64,000 bases of DNA from Clostridium sp. (GTDB lineage Bacteria; Bacillota; Clostridia; Lachnospirales; Lachnospiraceae), in assembly GCA_031275405.1 (NCBI GenBank), contig JAISOV010000009.1:21275-85274 (forward strand), written 5' to 3'. Each line of letters opens with the position of its first letter. Positions within the stretch are counted from its first letter, which is position 1. The position numbers and the translations under genes were made by a program. The notes under the pieces are model-generated. The model was not told the origin of the DNA and ran no database searches. It saw nothing but the letters and a program-made list of their open reading frames with translations. This document shows positions 16,887 to 26,686 of the stretch, one piece after another.

Positions 16887-19589
16887 ATGGAAGACCGGAA
16901 AGAAAAATTAGTCCTGATAGACGGACACAGCATCCTGAACCGTGCCTTTTACGGGGTGCCGGATTTAAGCAACGCTCAAGGACTGCATACCAACGCCGTT
17001 TACGGCTTTCTGAATATCCTGTTCAAGATACTGGAAGAAGAGAACCCGGCTTATCTGGCAGTGGCGTTTGACGTCCATGCCCCGACGTTCCGGCATGAGA
17101 TCTACCCGGAATATAAAGGCACCAGAAAGCCCATGCCGCAGGAGCTGCGGGAACAGCTTCCCGTGATGAAAGAAGTCCTGGAAGCCATGAGGATCGTCAT
17201 GGTGGAGCGGGCGGGGCTGGAAGCGGACGACATTTTAGGCACTCTGGCCAAAAAAGCCGAAGCGGACGGGATGGAAGTGACGCTGGTCTCCGGAGACAGG
17301 GATCTGCTCCAGGTGGCGACGGCGCGTATCAAGATCCGGATCCCAAAGACCAAAGCGGGCAAAACGGAGATCGAAGACTATTATGCCGAAGACGTGAAGC
17401 GGAGCTACCGGGTCACTCCCTTGCAGTTCGTGGAACTGAAAGCGCTGATGGGGGATCCTTCGGACAATATTCCGGGCGTTCCCAAAATCGGGGAGAAGAC
17501 GGCCGCCGCCCTGATGGAGGAATATGGCTCGCTCGACCAGATCTATGCCCGCGTGGACGAAATCAGCAAGAAAAGCATCCGGGAATCCTTACAGGAAAAC
17601 CGCGCTTTGGCAGATCTGAGCAAGAAGCTCGCGACGATCCGGACAGATGCTCCGGTCACGCTGGATTATCAGGCGGCCTGTGTCTGCGGGGGGCAGACGG
17701 CTTCCGGCTCGGAGAGCCGTCCATTCTCATGCTTCTTTACGAAGGAGTCCTATGCGATCTTAAAAAAACTGGAATTCAGGAATCTGCTCGACCGCTTCTC
17801 CAAGGAACAGAAGAACGAGGAATCCGGGATCCGGGAGACGTTCCGTCTGGAGCGGGCGGCGGGAAACATCACGGCCCTGCTGCAAAGAGCCGCCCGACAG
17901 CCTCTCGTGGGGCTGTGGCTTGCCATAGAACAAGGACGGCTCCTGGGTTTTGCCCTTTCCGTGCCGGGGGAAGCAACCTGGTTCTGTCCGGTCGCTTCCG
18001 GGTCGGAACAGCCCGTGCAAGAAGCCCTGTATGCCCTGTCGCGGGCCGAGGGGATCCGCATTGCCGCTTTTGACGTCAAAAGACAGTACGGCTATCTGCA
18101 GCGGGAGGATACCGCCCGTTATTTCGATGTGCTGATCGGCGCTTATCTCTGGAATCCGTTAAAGAATGATTACACGATAGAGACCATCGCTGCGGAACAT
18201 CTGGGGCTTGCGATCCCCGGATACGCGGAGCTGTTCGGGAAGGCCTCGTTGGGGGAAATCTGGGGAACCGATCAGGAAGACTTAGGGCCGGTGGCGGAGT
18301 ATTTCTGCTACGGTGCTTACGCGGCGGCGCAAGCGGCGCCCGTGCTGGCCGAGAAACTGCGGGAAGCCGCCATGGACGGGCTGATGGACGAAATGGAAAT
18401 GCCGCTTTCCCTGGTACTGTACGACATGGAAAAAGAGGGTGTGGAGGTAAGGCCGGAAGAGCTGAAAGCTTACGGAGACGCGCTGACGGACAGGATCCAG
18501 GAGCTGGAAGCTTCCGTCCACAGACAGGCGGGAGGCGAGTTCAACCTCAATTCCCCCAAACAGCTGGGAGAAATCCTTTTCGAGCGCATGGGCATCCCCG
18601 GCGCAAAGAAGACCAGGACCGGGTATTCCACCGCGGCGGACGTGCTGGAGAAGCTTGCGCCGGAACATCCCATCGTGAACGACATTCTGGAATACCGGGG
18701 GCTGGCGAAGCTGAAATCTACCTACGCGGACGGTCTGGCGGCTTACATCGGCGAGGAGAACCGGATCCACACCAGCTTTAACCAGACGATCACCGCCACC
18801 GGGCGGATCAGTTCCACGGAGCCGAACCTGCAGAATATCCCTATGCGGATGGAGCTGGGCAGGAGGATCCGCAAGGTCTTTGTGCCGAAAGAGGGCTGTG
18901 TCTTTGTCGATGCGGATTACTCGCAGATTGAGCTGCGTATCCTTGCGCATATGTCGGGAGACGAGCAGCTGATCGAAGCCTACCGCATGGATCAGGACAT
19001 CCACCGGATTACCGCCGCGAAAGTCTTCCACACGCCTTTGGAGGAAGTCACGGATCTCCAGCGGCGCAGCGCCAAGGCGGTGAACTTCGGGATCGTGTAC
19101 GGGATCAGCTCTTTCGGTTTGAGCCAGGATCTGCAGCTTAGCAAAAAAGAGGCGGCGGCTTACATTGACCAGTATTTTGCCACCTACCCTAAGGTGAAGG
19201 CTTTTCTGGACGCACAGGTGGCGGGCGCCAAGGAAAAGGGCTATGTCACTACCCTGTTCGGCAGGAGACGCCCGGTGCCGGAACTCCATTCTTCCAACTT
19301 CATGCAGAGGTCTTTCGGTGAAAGGATCGCCATGAATTCCCCGATTCAGGGAACGGCGGCGGACATCATGAAAATCGCCATGATCAAGGTGTGGAAAGCT
19401 CTGAAAGAAGCCGGGCTTTCCTCGAGGCTGATTTTACAGGTACACGACGAGCTGCTGATAGAAGCCAGACAAGAGGAAGCGGAAGAGGTGCGCGTCCTGT
19501 TGGAAAAAAATATGCGCACTGCCGCGGATCTGTCGGTGACGCTGGAAGTGGATCTGCATATGGGGGAGAACTGGTATGAAGCAAAATGA
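16887..19589 (+). CDS. polA: DNA polymerase I
   Basis: 900 residues, full family length. Residues 1-290 are the 5' nuclease (LVLIDGHSILNRAFYG, EADDILGTLA, SGDRDLLQ, MGDPSDNIPGVPKIGEKTA). Residues 320-500 keep the 3'-5' exonuclease fold but the usual DxE motif reads LWLAIEQG, so proofreading is probably lost, as in many Firmicutes. Polymerase motifs are intact: motif A DADYSQIELRILAH, motif B RRSAKAVNFGIVYGISSFGL, motif C LQVHDELLIEA. It fills gaps in repair and processes Okazaki fragments. The stop overlaps the coaE start by 14 bases. Confidence 0.97.
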   Translation: MEDRKEKLVLIDGHSILNRAFYGVPDLSNAQGLHTNAVYGFLNILFKILEEENPAYLAVAFDVHAPTFRHEIYPEYKGTRKPMPQELREQLPVMKEVLEAMRIVMVERAGLEADDILGTLAKKAEADGMEVTLVSGDRDLLQVATARIKIRIPKTKAGKTEIEDYYAEDVKRSYRVTPLQFVELKALMGDPSDNIPGVPKIGEKTAAALMEEYGSLDQIYARVDEISKKSIRESLQENRALADLSKKLATIRTDAPVTLDYQAACVCGGQTASGSESRPFSCFFTKESYAILKKLEFRNLLDRFSKEQKNEESGIRETFRLERAAGNITALLQRAARQPLVGLWLAIEQGRLLGFALSVPGEATWFCPVASGSEQPVQEALYALSRAEGIRIAAFDVKRQYGYLQREDTARYFDVLIGAYLWNPLKNDYTIETIAAEHLGLAIPGYAELFGKASLGEIWGTDQEDLGPVAEYFCYGAYAAAQAAPVLAEKLREAAMDGLMDEMEMPLSLVLYDMEKEGVEVRPEELKAYGDALTDRIQELEASVHRQAGGEFNLNSPKQLGEILFERMGIPGAKKTRTGYSTAADVLEKLAPEHPIVNDILEYRGLAKLKSTYADGLAAYIGEENRIHTSFNQTITATGRISSTEPNLQNIPMRMELGRRIRKVFVPKEGCVFVDADYSQIELRILAHMSGDEQLIEAYRMDQDIHRITAAKVFHTPLEEVTDLQRRSAKAVNFGIVYGISSFGLSQDLQLSKKEAAAYIDQYFATYPKVKAFLDAQVAGAKEKGYVTTLFGRRRPVPELHSSNFMQRSFGERIAMNSPIQGTAADIMKIAMIKVWKALKEAGLSSRLILQVHDELLIEARQEEAEEVRVLLEKNMRTAADLSVTLEVDLHMGENWYEAK

Positions 19590-20199
19590 TGTGCGCCTGA
19601 TCGGCATTACCGGAGGAATCGGCGCGGGGAAGACAATGATCCTGGAATATGTCCGGAGACACTACCGGTGCAGGGTCTTTCTGGCGGACGAGACGGCACA
19701 CGCCGTGAAAGAGCCGGGGCAGCCTTGTCATGAAAAGCTGGTGAGGCTGCTCGGGCGGGGGATCCTGCTTCCCGACGGGCGGATCGACCGGGCCGCCATG
19801 GCCGCTAGGATTTTCAGGGAAAAGGATCTGCTGGAGCAGGTCAATGCCATCATCCATCCGGCGGTGCAGCGGTACTTCCTGGACGAGGTCGAACAAGCCA
19901 GGCAAGATCCGGAGGTGGAGCTTCTTTTTATAGAAGCCGCCCTGCTGATTGAGACCGGCTACAAAGAACTAGTGGACGAACTGTGGTACATCCACGCCGA
20001 GGAAGCGGTGCGCAGGAAGCGGCTGGGCGAGCGGGAACGGGGCTATGCCCCCGAGGAAATCACCCGGATCATGGAGCGGCAGCTGCCGGAGGAAGTCTTC
20101 CGCCGGGAATGTGACTGGGTCGTCGAGAACAACGGTTCAGCGGAAGAATGTTATCAGCGGATCGATCAGAAACTGGAGGCTTACACATGGCAGGAGTAA
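19576..20199 (+). CDS. coaE: Dephospho-CoA kinase
   Basis: 207 residues, normal length. P-loop GITGGIGAGKT at residues 10-20, then LADETAHAVKEPG (the DxxA region), and ALLIETGYKELVDELWYI, all typical of CoaE, which phosphorylates the 3'-hydroxyl of dephospho-CoA in the last step of coenzyme A synthesis. Its start lies inside polA and its end overlaps the FtsA-like gene by 13 bases; polA-coaE is a frequent pair in Firmicutes. Confidence 0.95.
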   Translation: MKQNDVRLIGITGGIGAGKTMILEYVRRHYRCRVFLADETAHAVKEPGQPCHEKLVRLLGRGILLPDGRIDRAAMAARIFREKDLLEQVNAIIHPAVQRYFLDEVEQARQDPEVELLFIEAALLIETGYKELVDELWYIHAEEAVRRKRLGERERGYAPEEITRIMERQLPEEVFRRECDWVVENNGSAEECYQRIDQKLEAYTWQE

Positions 20200-22610
20200 G
20201 GGAAAATCAGCCGCAGACGGATATGGCGCGCCCCTACGTGTTCGGGCTGGACATCGGCACGAGAAGCATCGTCGGAACAGTCGGATACCGCAAAGGGGAG
20301 CGGTTCTGCGTGGTGGCGCAGGAAATCCAGGAACACGCCTCCAGAGCCATGTTGGACGGTCAGATCCATGATATCGGAAAAGTCGGGGAAACCATACGCC
20401 AGGTCAAGAGGAAACTGGAAGAAAACGTGGGCAGACCGTTAAGCGACGTCTGTATCGCGGCGGCAGGGCGGGTACTCCGTACCGTGAACACTTATGTGGA
20501 GATCGATTTCGGCACAGGCAAGGAAATCACGGCGGAGGACATTTATTCTCTGGATACGATGGGAGTGGAGAAAGCCTACGGGGAATTTTCCGCGTCTCCT
20601 CCTATGTCCGGCGGCGTACCGGCGGATGTGCCTGAGGAGATACCGGCGGAGGTGTCGGACGGCGTGCCTGACGGGGTGTCCGGTGGCGCTCCCATGAAGT
20701 TTTACTGCGTGGGGTATACGCCGATGCGTTATTATATGAACGGTTATCCCATTGGGAACCTGCGGGGACACAAGGCGCGGACGATCGGCGTGGATCTGAT
20801 TGCCACGTTCCTGCCGGACGACGTGGTGGACGGCTTATATAAAGCGGTGGAAGCGGCGGGCCTACAGGTGGTGAACCTGACGCTGGAGCCGATTGCCGCC
20901 ATGCAGGTGGCGATCCCGGAAAAATACCGTATGCTGAACATGGCGCTGGTGGACGTGGGGGCGGGAACCAGTGATATTTCCATTACCAAGGCGGGCGCGA
21001 TCACGGCCTACGGCATGATCCCGGTCGCCGGAGACAGCCTGACGGATCTCATCGTGCAGCACTGCCTGGTGGACTTCGATACGGCGGAAGAGATCAAGCG
21101 TAAGACCGGAGTACAGGAGGAAATCGAATATTTGGACATCATGGGGCTGAACCAGAAGATCAGCTCGCAGGAGATTCTGGAGATCCTGCGGGAAGCGGTG
21201 CGCAACATGGCAAAAATGGCGGCGGACTGTATCCGGGAACTCAACGGGGGAAAAGCGGTCAGCGCGGTCTTCGTGGTGGGCGGCGGCGGAGTGATCCCCG
21301 GCTATACGGAAAGCCTTGCCAAAGAACTGGGGATCGCCAAAGAGCGGGTGGCGATCCGGGGCGAAGAAGTCATGCAGATGATCGAATTTGAATGGAAGGA
21401 CGCCCGCAGGGATTCCCTGATGGTGACGCCCATCGGTATCTGCCTGTGCTATTATGAGCAGGGGAACAGCTTCATTTTTGTCATGCTGGACGCAAAAGGA
21501 GCGGTACGGGAGCAGACAGCCGCGCCGGACGGGATCTGGGCGACGTCTGCCGGGAACTCTGCTCCCGAGGGGGTACGGCTGAAACTCTATGACAACGGCA
21601 GGCTGGTCGTAGCGGACGTCGCCATGCAGGCGCGGTTTCCGAATGACTCGCTGTTCCCGAAACGGGGCAAAGCGTTGACTTTTACAGTCAACGGTAAGTC
21701 CAAGATGGTACGCGGACAGCAGGGTGAAGCGGCGGCCATTACCATCAACGGCGAAACGGCGGATATTAATACTAAGGTACATAACGGCGATCACATCAAG
21801 ATCACCCCGTCCACAGCGGGGGAAGATGCTAAGATGAACCTAGGCAGGCTTGCGGAGATGGCGGGCGGATTGACCGTGATGGTCAACAGCAGGAAGATCC
21901 TGCTGCCCAGGGCCGTGGAAGTCAACGGAGAGCCGGAGAGCGTCTTCTATTTCATTCAGGACGGGGATGAGATCCTGGTACACAACGGCTATACGGTGGA
22001 GCAGATTGCCCGGTACATGGATGTTCCGCTTCCGGAGGACGGGGAGATTCTGGTCAACGGTTTCCCGGCGAGACCGGATACGAAGGTATACGAGAACTTC
22101 ACCATCGAGTGGGAAATCCCGGAAGCTTCTTCTTTCCGGACCATCCAGGGGGAGGGGAAGCGCTCTCCGTGGGAAAAGACGGAAAAGGATCGGGAGGAAG
22201 ACGGGGAGAAAGTCCGGGAGGGAGATACGGACGGATCCCGGAGGGAGGACGGTGAGGGCGGAAGCGGGGCCGGAAGCAGGGGTGGCATGGGAGCCGGGAA
22301 AAGAGGAAGGTTCCAAGCCGGAAGCGAAGGCGGGAGCGGAGCCGGGAGCAGAGAGGGGTTCCAAGCCGGAAGCGAAGGCGGGAACCTGGCGCTTACGGTG
22401 TCCGTGAACGGAAGCCCGACCAGGCTTTCCGGCAAGCAGAGCTATGTTTTTGTGGATATTTTTGAGTATTATCCCTTTGACCTAAGCAGCCCGAACGGCA
22501 GGGACATTGTCATCAGCTTAAACGGCAGGCCGGCGGAATACCTGGAAGAACTCAAGGACGGGGATGTGATAGATCTTTACTGGAGGAAACATACGGATGA
22601 GACTGTGTAG
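20187..22610 (+). CDS. FtsA-like cell division/pilus ATPase-fold protein, extended
   Basis: 807 residues from the ATG at 20187 (GGAGG 8 bases upstream, overlapping coaE). The first 420 residues follow the FtsA/actin-like fold: VFGLDIGTRSIVGTVGY (phosphate 1), a large SHS2-type insertion, LVDVGAGTSDISI (phosphate 2) and VFVVGGGGVIPGYTE (adenosine motif). The C-terminal 380 residues contain repeated small beta-rich units (VNGKSKM, INGETADI, VNSRKILL, VNGSPTRL) and a Gly/Ser/Arg-rich low-complexity stretch (about residues 680-730). Clostridia commonly carry such a long FtsA paralogue near coaE or polA. No FtsZ gene is nearby. It probably acts at the membrane or septum; the tail's ligand is unknown. 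Confidence 0.85.
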   Translation: MAGVRENQPQTDMARPYVFGLDIGTRSIVGTVGYRKGERFCVVAQEIQEHASRAMLDGQIHDIGKVGETIRQVKRKLEENVGRPLSDVCIAAAGRVLRTVNTYVEIDFGTGKEITAEDIYSLDTMGVEKAYGEFSASPPMSGGVPADVPEEIPAEVSDGVPDGVSGGAPMKFYCVGYTPMRYYMNGYPIGNLRGHKARTIGVDLIATFLPDDVVDGLYKAVEAAGLQVVNLTLEPIAAMQVAIPEKYRMLNMALVDVGAGTSDISITKAGAITAYGMIPVAGDSLTDLIVQHCLVDFDTAEEIKRKTGVQEEIEYLDIMGLNQKISSQEILEILREAVRNMAKMAADCIRELNGGKAVSAVFVVGGGGVIPGYTESLAKELGIAKERVAIRGEEVMQMIEFEWKDARRDSLMVTPIGICLCYYEQGNSFIFVMLDAKGAVREQTAAPDGIWATSAGNSAPEGVRLKLYDNGRLVVADVAMQARFPNDSLFPKRGKALTFTVNGKSKMVRGQQGEAAAITINGETADINTKVHNGDHIKITPSTAGEDAKMNLGRLAEMAGGLTVMVNSRKILLPRAVEVNGEPESVFYFIQDGDEILVHNGYTVEQIARYMDVPLPEDGEILVNGFPARPDTKVYENFTIEWEIPEASSFRTIQGEGKRSPWEKTEKDREEDGEKVREGDTDGSRREDGEGGSGAGSRGGMGAGKRGRFQAGSEGGSGAGSREGFQAGSEGGNLALTVSVNGSPTRLSGKQSYVFVDIFEYYPFDLSSPNGRDIVISLNGRPAEYLEELKDGDVIDLYWRKHTDETV

Positions 22611-23397
22611 CATTGCGAGCGGGAGCAGCGGGAACTGTATCTATGTGGGCTCGGAAGCTGCGCATCTGCTGGTGGATGTGGGAATCAGCGGAAAAAAGAC
22701 GGAAAGCGGACTGAACAGCCTAGGGATCACCGGCAGGGATCTGGATGGCATTCTGGTGACGCATGAACATTCAGACCACATCCATGGTCTGGGAGTGATC
22801 GCCCGCAAATACGGCATTCCCATCTATGCCACGGGAGGAACGGTGGAAGCCATCCGGCGCGGCGGCCAATGCGGCTTCCTGGAAGACTCCCTTTTCCATG
22901 TGATCAGGCCGGATGAAAAAATGACGATTAAGGATCTGACGATCCACCCCATGCGCATTTCCCATGACGCGGCGGAGCCGGTCGCTTACCGCATTGCCTA
23001 TGGACGCCGGAAAGTGGGGATCTGTACGGATCTGGGCGTCTATGACGAGTATACGGTGGACTGCCTGAAAGGGATGGACGTCGTTTTTTTGGAAGCCAAC
23101 CATGACGTGAACATGCTGCAAGTGGGAAAATATCCCTATCCTTTGAAACAGCGGATTTTGGGAGAAAAAGGGCATCTGTCCAATGAAAATTCCGGCAGGC
23201 TCTTGAGCCGCCTCCTGCATGACCGTCTGCAGACTGTTTTCCTGGGACACCTGAGCAAGGAAAACAACCTGCCGGAACTGGCCTATGAGACTGTGCGTAT
23301 GGAGATCACGCTGGGAAACAACCCCTATAAGGCGGAAGATTTTCGGATCCAGGTGGCGAAACGCAGCGAACGGTCGCCGGTGATCCATATCGCCTGA
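22597..23397 (+). CDS. MBL-fold metallohydrolase, WalJ/YycJ-like
   Basis: 266 residues. It begins MRLCSIASGSSGNCIYVGSE, the hallmark start of YycJ/WalJ proteins, with the metal-binding HEHSDH motif at about residue 53 and further ligands in ISHDAAEP and ICTDLG, then FLEANHD and GHLSNENS. These are putative nucleases of the metallo-beta-lactamase fold linked to DNA repair and cell-wall homeostasis. It overlaps the FtsA-like gene by 14 bases. The usual walRK partners are absent here. Confidence 0.88.
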   Translation: MRLCSIASGSSGNCIYVGSEAAHLLVDVGISGKKTESGLNSLGITGRDLDGILVTHEHSDHIHGLGVIARKYGIPIYATGGTVEAIRRGGQCGFLEDSLFHVIRPDEKMTIKDLTIHPMRISHDAAEPVAYRIAYGRRKVGICTDLGVYDEYTVDCLKGMDVVFLEANHDVNMLQVGKYPYPLKQRILGEKGHLSNENSGRLLSRLLHDRLQTVFLGHLSKENNLPELAYETVRMEITLGNNPYKAEDFRIQVAKRSERSPVIHIA

Positions 23398-23484
23398 AAA
23401 CGTGGGGGAAGAATTTCCTTGGGAATCGTCTCTGTATACCCGTACACCTGTACCTTCGTACCTCTGTACGCTTATACACGGTGT

Positions 23485-23592
23485 GCCGCTTACCGCGCAC
23501 GGACGGGAACAAGATGAAAAAGGAGAACCGCTTTCTAAGCGATTGTTCACAATAGTGCTTACCACGCACGGACGGGAGTGAGATGAAAAAGG
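23485..23592 (+). repeat. 69-bp-spaced direct repeat of a translation start region
   Basis: A 39-base segment (GCTTACC(G/A)CGCACGGACGGGA... through ATGAAAAAGG) occurs at 23485-23523 and again at 23554-23592. The second copy supplies the ribosome-binding site and ATG of the ACT-domain gene. The first copy has the same ATG (23514) but opens a 13-codon frame that stops at TAG (23553). Confidence 0.8.
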
Positions 23593-23855
23593 CAGTTATT
23601 ACGGTAATCGGAAAAGACACGGTAGGCATCATCGCCAAGGTGTGTACATATCTGGCGCGGCAAAACATCAATATCCTGGATATTTCCCAGACCATCGTCC
23701 AAGGATATTTCAATATGATGATGGTGGTGGACATCAGCGGCGGTACCATGCCTTTCGGGGATATGGCGGACGAGCTGGCGGCAGTGGGAGAGGAGATCGG
23801 TGTGGTCATTAAATGCCAGAAAGAAGAGATCTTTGACAAAATGCACAGGATCTAG
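23583..23855 (+). CDS. ACT-domain protein (UPF0237 type)
   Basis: 90 residues forming one ACT domain: [20 protein letters not shown], then [20 protein letters not shown] and a second beta-alpha half. It resembles GcvR-like UPF0237 regulators that bind small ligands such as amino acids. It is followed 60 bases later by the UPF0210 gene; this pair is conserved in many Firmicutes and a few are fused, which suggests joint function, though the reaction or ligand remains unknown. Confidence 0.92.
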   Translation: MKKAVITVIGKDTVGIIAKVCTYLARQNINILDISQTIVQGYFNMMMVVDISGGTMPFGDMADELAAVGEEIGVVIKCQKEEIFDKMHRI

Positions 23856-23914
23856 GAGCAGCTGGCGGACTTCCGCCGGGGGCGGAGTCGTCGGCCAAAA
23901 AGGAGAAGCACCCC

Positions 23915-25279
23915 ATGATCAATTTATTTGAAGTGGCGGAAACCAATGAGATGATCGAGAAAGAGAATCTGGACGTCCGCACCATCACTTTGGGCATCAG
24001 TCTGCTGGACTGTGCGGATTCGGATCTGAAACTGCTGAATGAAAAAATCTATCAGAAAATCTACGATGCCGCGAAAGATTTAGTCCAGGCGGGCGACAGC
24101 ATTTCCAAAGAATACGGTATTCCGATCATAAACAAACGGATCGCGGTAACGCCGATTGCCCTCGTAGGCGCAGGTGCCTGCCGCGCCATCGATGATTATG
24201 CGGGTCTTGCCAAGACGTTAGATAAGGCGGCGGCGGATACAGGGGTGAATTTCATCGGCGGCTACTCCGCGCTGGTGAGCAAAGGAATGACGCGGGCCGA
24301 TGAGCTGCTGATCCGCTCGATCCCTCTTGCCCTGTCCGTGACGCGGCACGTATGCGCTTCCGTCAATGTCGGCTCCACCAAGGCCGGGATCAACATGGAC
24401 GCGGTGAAGCTGATGGGGGAAGTGGTCAGGCAGACGGCGGAATACACCAAGGAAGAAGATTCCCTTGGCTGTGCCAAACTGGTGGTACTGTGCAACGCGC
24501 CGGACGACAACCCGTTCATGGCGGGGGCGTTTCACGGGGTCACGGAAACGGACAGGATCATCAACGTGGGCGTCAGCGGGCCGGGGGTGGTGAAGACGGC
24601 GTTAGAAAAAGTCCGGGGAGAGAATTTCGAGGTTCTGTGCGAGACCATTAAAAAGACTGCGTTCAAAGTGACCAGGGTAGGACAGCTGGTGGCGCAGGAG
24701 GCTTCCAGAATGCTGGGCGTGCCTTTCGGGATCGTGGATCTGTCCCTGGCGCCCACTCCCGCCATAGGAGACAGCGTGGCGGACATCCTGTGTGAAATCG
24801 GCCTGGAATATGCCGGGGCGCCTGGAACCACCGCCGCCTTGGCGTTGCTGAATGACCAGGTGAAAAAAGGCGGCGTCATGGCATCCTCTTATGTCGGCGG
24901 ACTGAGCGGCGCGTTCATCCCTGTCAGCGAGGATCAAGGAATGATTGACGCGGTGGCTGCCGGGGCGCTGACTTTAGAAAAACTTGAATCCATGACCTGT
25001 GTATGCTCCGTGGGACTGGATATGATTGCTCTTCCAGGAGACACGGAAGCTTCGACGATCTCCGGTATCATTGCGGATGAAATGGCCATCGGTATGGTCA
25101 ACCAGAAGACGACAGCCGTCCGCCTGATCCCCGTGGTCGGGAAAGGGGTCGGCGAAAGCGTGGAGTTCGGCGGCCTGCTGGGCCGTGCCCCCATCATGCC
25201 GGTCAGCCGTTTCTCCTGCGAGGACTTCATCCGGCGGGGCGGAAGGATTCCCGCGCCGATCCATAGCTTCAGGAACTAA
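23915..25279 (+). CDS. PFL-fold protein, UPF0210 family
   Basis: 454 residues, the usual length. Distinctive stretches are [18 protein letters not shown] near the start, [13 protein letters not shown], and [14 protein letters not shown] with [19 protein letters not shown] towards the end. Structures of the family show a pyruvate-formate-lyase-like barrel, but no reaction is established. It lies after the ACT-domain gene and is followed immediately by strong hairpins. Confidence 0.92.
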   Translation: MINLFEVAETNEMIEKENLDVRTITLGISLLDCADSDLKLLNEKIYQKIYDAAKDLVQAGDSISKEYGIPIINKRIAVTPIALVGAGACRAIDDYAGLAKTLDKAAADTGVNFIGGYSALVSKGMTRADELLIRSIPLALSVTRHVCASVNVGSTKAGINMDAVKLMGEVVRQTAEYTKEEDSLGCAKLVVLCNAPDDNPFMAGAFHGVTETDRIINVGVSGPGVVKTALEKVRGENFEVLCETIKKTAFKVTRVGQLVAQEASRMLGVPFGIVDLSLAPTPAIGDSVADILCEIGLEYAGAPGTTAALALLNDQVKKGGVMASSYVGGLSGAFIPVSEDQGMIDAVAAGALTLEKLESMTCVCSVGLDMIALPGDTEASTISGIIADEMAIGMVNQKTTAVRLIPVVGKGVGESVEFGGLLGRAPIMPVSRFSCEDFIRRGGRIPAPIHSFRN

Positions 25280-25310
25280 GGACATCTAAAAACGAAGTTT
25301 TTAGATGTCC
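25280..25310. terminator. Hairpin directly after the UPF0210 gene
   Basis: Perfect 14-bp stem GGACATCTAAAAAC / GTTTTTAGATGTCC with a GAA loop, beginning at the base after the stop codon. There is no long T tract, so it may act with the second hairpin 5 bases downstream. Confidence 0.75.
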
Positions 25311-25314
25311 GCTA

Positions 25315-25342
25315 CTCCCCGTTTTGCCCTGTAAACGGGGAG
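25315..25342. terminator. Second hairpin between convergent genes
   Basis: Stem CTCCCCGTTT / AAACGGGGAG with an 8-base loop. It lies between the convergent UPF0210 and Rpn-like genes and could serve both. Confidence 0.6.
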
Positions 25343-25399
25343 TTTCCCGGCGCTGCTCCCAATCTGCCGTGTAAATGGGGCGTGGCCCTCTGATCTGTC

Positions 25400-26686
25400 T
25401 TATTTTGCGGGAGTTTCCCCCACAAAGCTCTGTGCTTCTTCCGGCGTCAGCTGGAAAGCTTCCTGCAGTTTCTGGAGGATCACGCGGTCGGTGATCTCCA
25501 GTTCCCGCAGGATCAGAACCGCTTTCCGGATGCTTTCTTTTCTGGCGGCTTCTCGCCCGGCCGCGTATTCATCGATAATAATCTGCTGTAATCCGTGAAT
25601 CATCTTGGGGTCGTCTCCTTTCAGTCTGTCCATGAGTTCTTTTACATTTTCCCGGTTCGCTGCATCGGTCGCTGACAGCAGAACATACTCCAGCCATCTG
25701 CGGAAGTCTGAGGCGGCGCTTCCCGGAAGCTGCCGGAAACGCTGGGCGACACAGGTGAGGATGTCCGGCAGGGAGCTGCTTTTCCTGTTTTTATCCAAGG
25801 CAAGGATGTTGTCGATGATCGTATTGCTGTTGAGGATATAGTCGTCTTCCAGCCGGTACAGGTCTACCAGATAGTATTCAAAATTGAGCGCGTGGCGGCC
25901 GAACAGTTCATAATGGTTCAGGTACTGCCGAAACTGCGTCTGCGCGCTCCAAGGCATCTCGCCGTTATAGAACAGGATCGGAAGGACTACCGGAAGACGG
26001 AAGTCCTTTCTGGCGCGTTCTTTTTCCGGCGTGTCCAGGAAGATCCTCAGCAGCAGTCCGAAGATCAACGCAAAAAACCGCAGAGGCATGGTGAAGTCTA
26101 CGGTGGACTGTAGCTCCATCAGCACGTATACGTATAAGCTCATCTCGCCGCGGGTCACTTGATACAGGAGATCCGCCTGCCTTTTCAGAAACCCGTCCAG
26201 TAAAAATTCCCGGTCGCAGAGTTCTATGTTCTCTTCGGTCAGTTCCTTTGCCCAGTCGGCTTTTACGTACTTTTTCAGGAAATGCAGGAAATGGCTTTTA
26301 TTAGAAAATTCCTGCTTGTACCCGGCATCGTATTTGGGAATGCCGCTCTGTTCTGCTAAGGGTGTTTCCGGTATTACAGGGAAGGCAGCTTCCGTCTTGG
26401 AAAAAACGGTACCTTCTTCCTTTCCCGGAGCTGCTTTCCCGCCGCTGCTTCCCGGCGGTTCCTGCCGCCCGCCGGGAAGCGTGCCGGAAGCTGTGTCCTG
26501 AGGATCTGCACCTGGCCGTTCCTGCTGTCCGTGGGGAAATGTGTCCTGCCGTTTTGGCAGAGCTTCTTTTGGAATTTCTTCCGAAGCTTCTTTCAGGGCT
26601 TCTTTCGGTGTTTCTTTCCGGTCTGCTTTCGAGAATGCTTTCCGTGCGTTTTTCCGTGTCTGTGTGCGGTGCCTGTTTCTGCTCAT
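25400..26686 (-). CDS. Rpn-family nuclease/putative transposase with basic N-terminal extension
   Basis: 428 residues from the ATG at 26686, chosen because AAGGAA lies upstream; an in-frame start at 26722 is possible. Residues 1-115 are a Lys/Glu/Pro-rich, probably disordered stretch (ETPKEALKEASEEIPKEALP). From about residue 120 the protein resembles the Rpn (recombination-promoting nuclease, PD-(D/E)XK) family: YKQEFSNKSHFLHFLKKYV, a DLLYQVTRGEMSLYVYVLME segment with the conserved ELQSTVD that follows, then PVVLPILFYNGEMPWSA. Rpn proteins cut DNA and stimulate RecA-independent recombination. The gene is convergent with UPF0210. The extension is longer than I know for relatives. Confidence 0.82.
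   Translation of the reverse strand: MSRNRHRTQTRKNARKAFSKADRKETPKEALKEASEEIPKEALPKRQDTFPHGQQERPGADPQDTASGTLPGGRQEPPGSSGGKAAPGKEEGTVFSKTEAAFPVIPETPLAEQSGIPKYDAGYKQEFSNKSHFLHFLKKYVKADWAKELTEENIELCDREFLLDGFLKRQADLLYQVTRGEMSLYVYVLMELQSTVDFTMPLRFFALIFGLLLRIFLDTPEKERARKDFRLPVVLPILFYNGEMPWSAQTQFRQYLNHYELFGRHALNFEYYLVDLYRLEDDYILNSNTIIDNILALDKNRKSSSLPDILTCVAQRFRQLPGSAASDFRRWLEYVLLSATDAANRENVKELMDRLKGDDPKMIHGLQQIIIDEYAAGREAARKESIRKAVLILRELEITDRVILQKLQEAFQLTPEEAQSFVGETPAK

Noticed and set aside
18282..19289. Minus-strand 335-codon frame inside polA
   Set aside because: Shadow of the conserved polymerase domain; no start signal and no family pattern.
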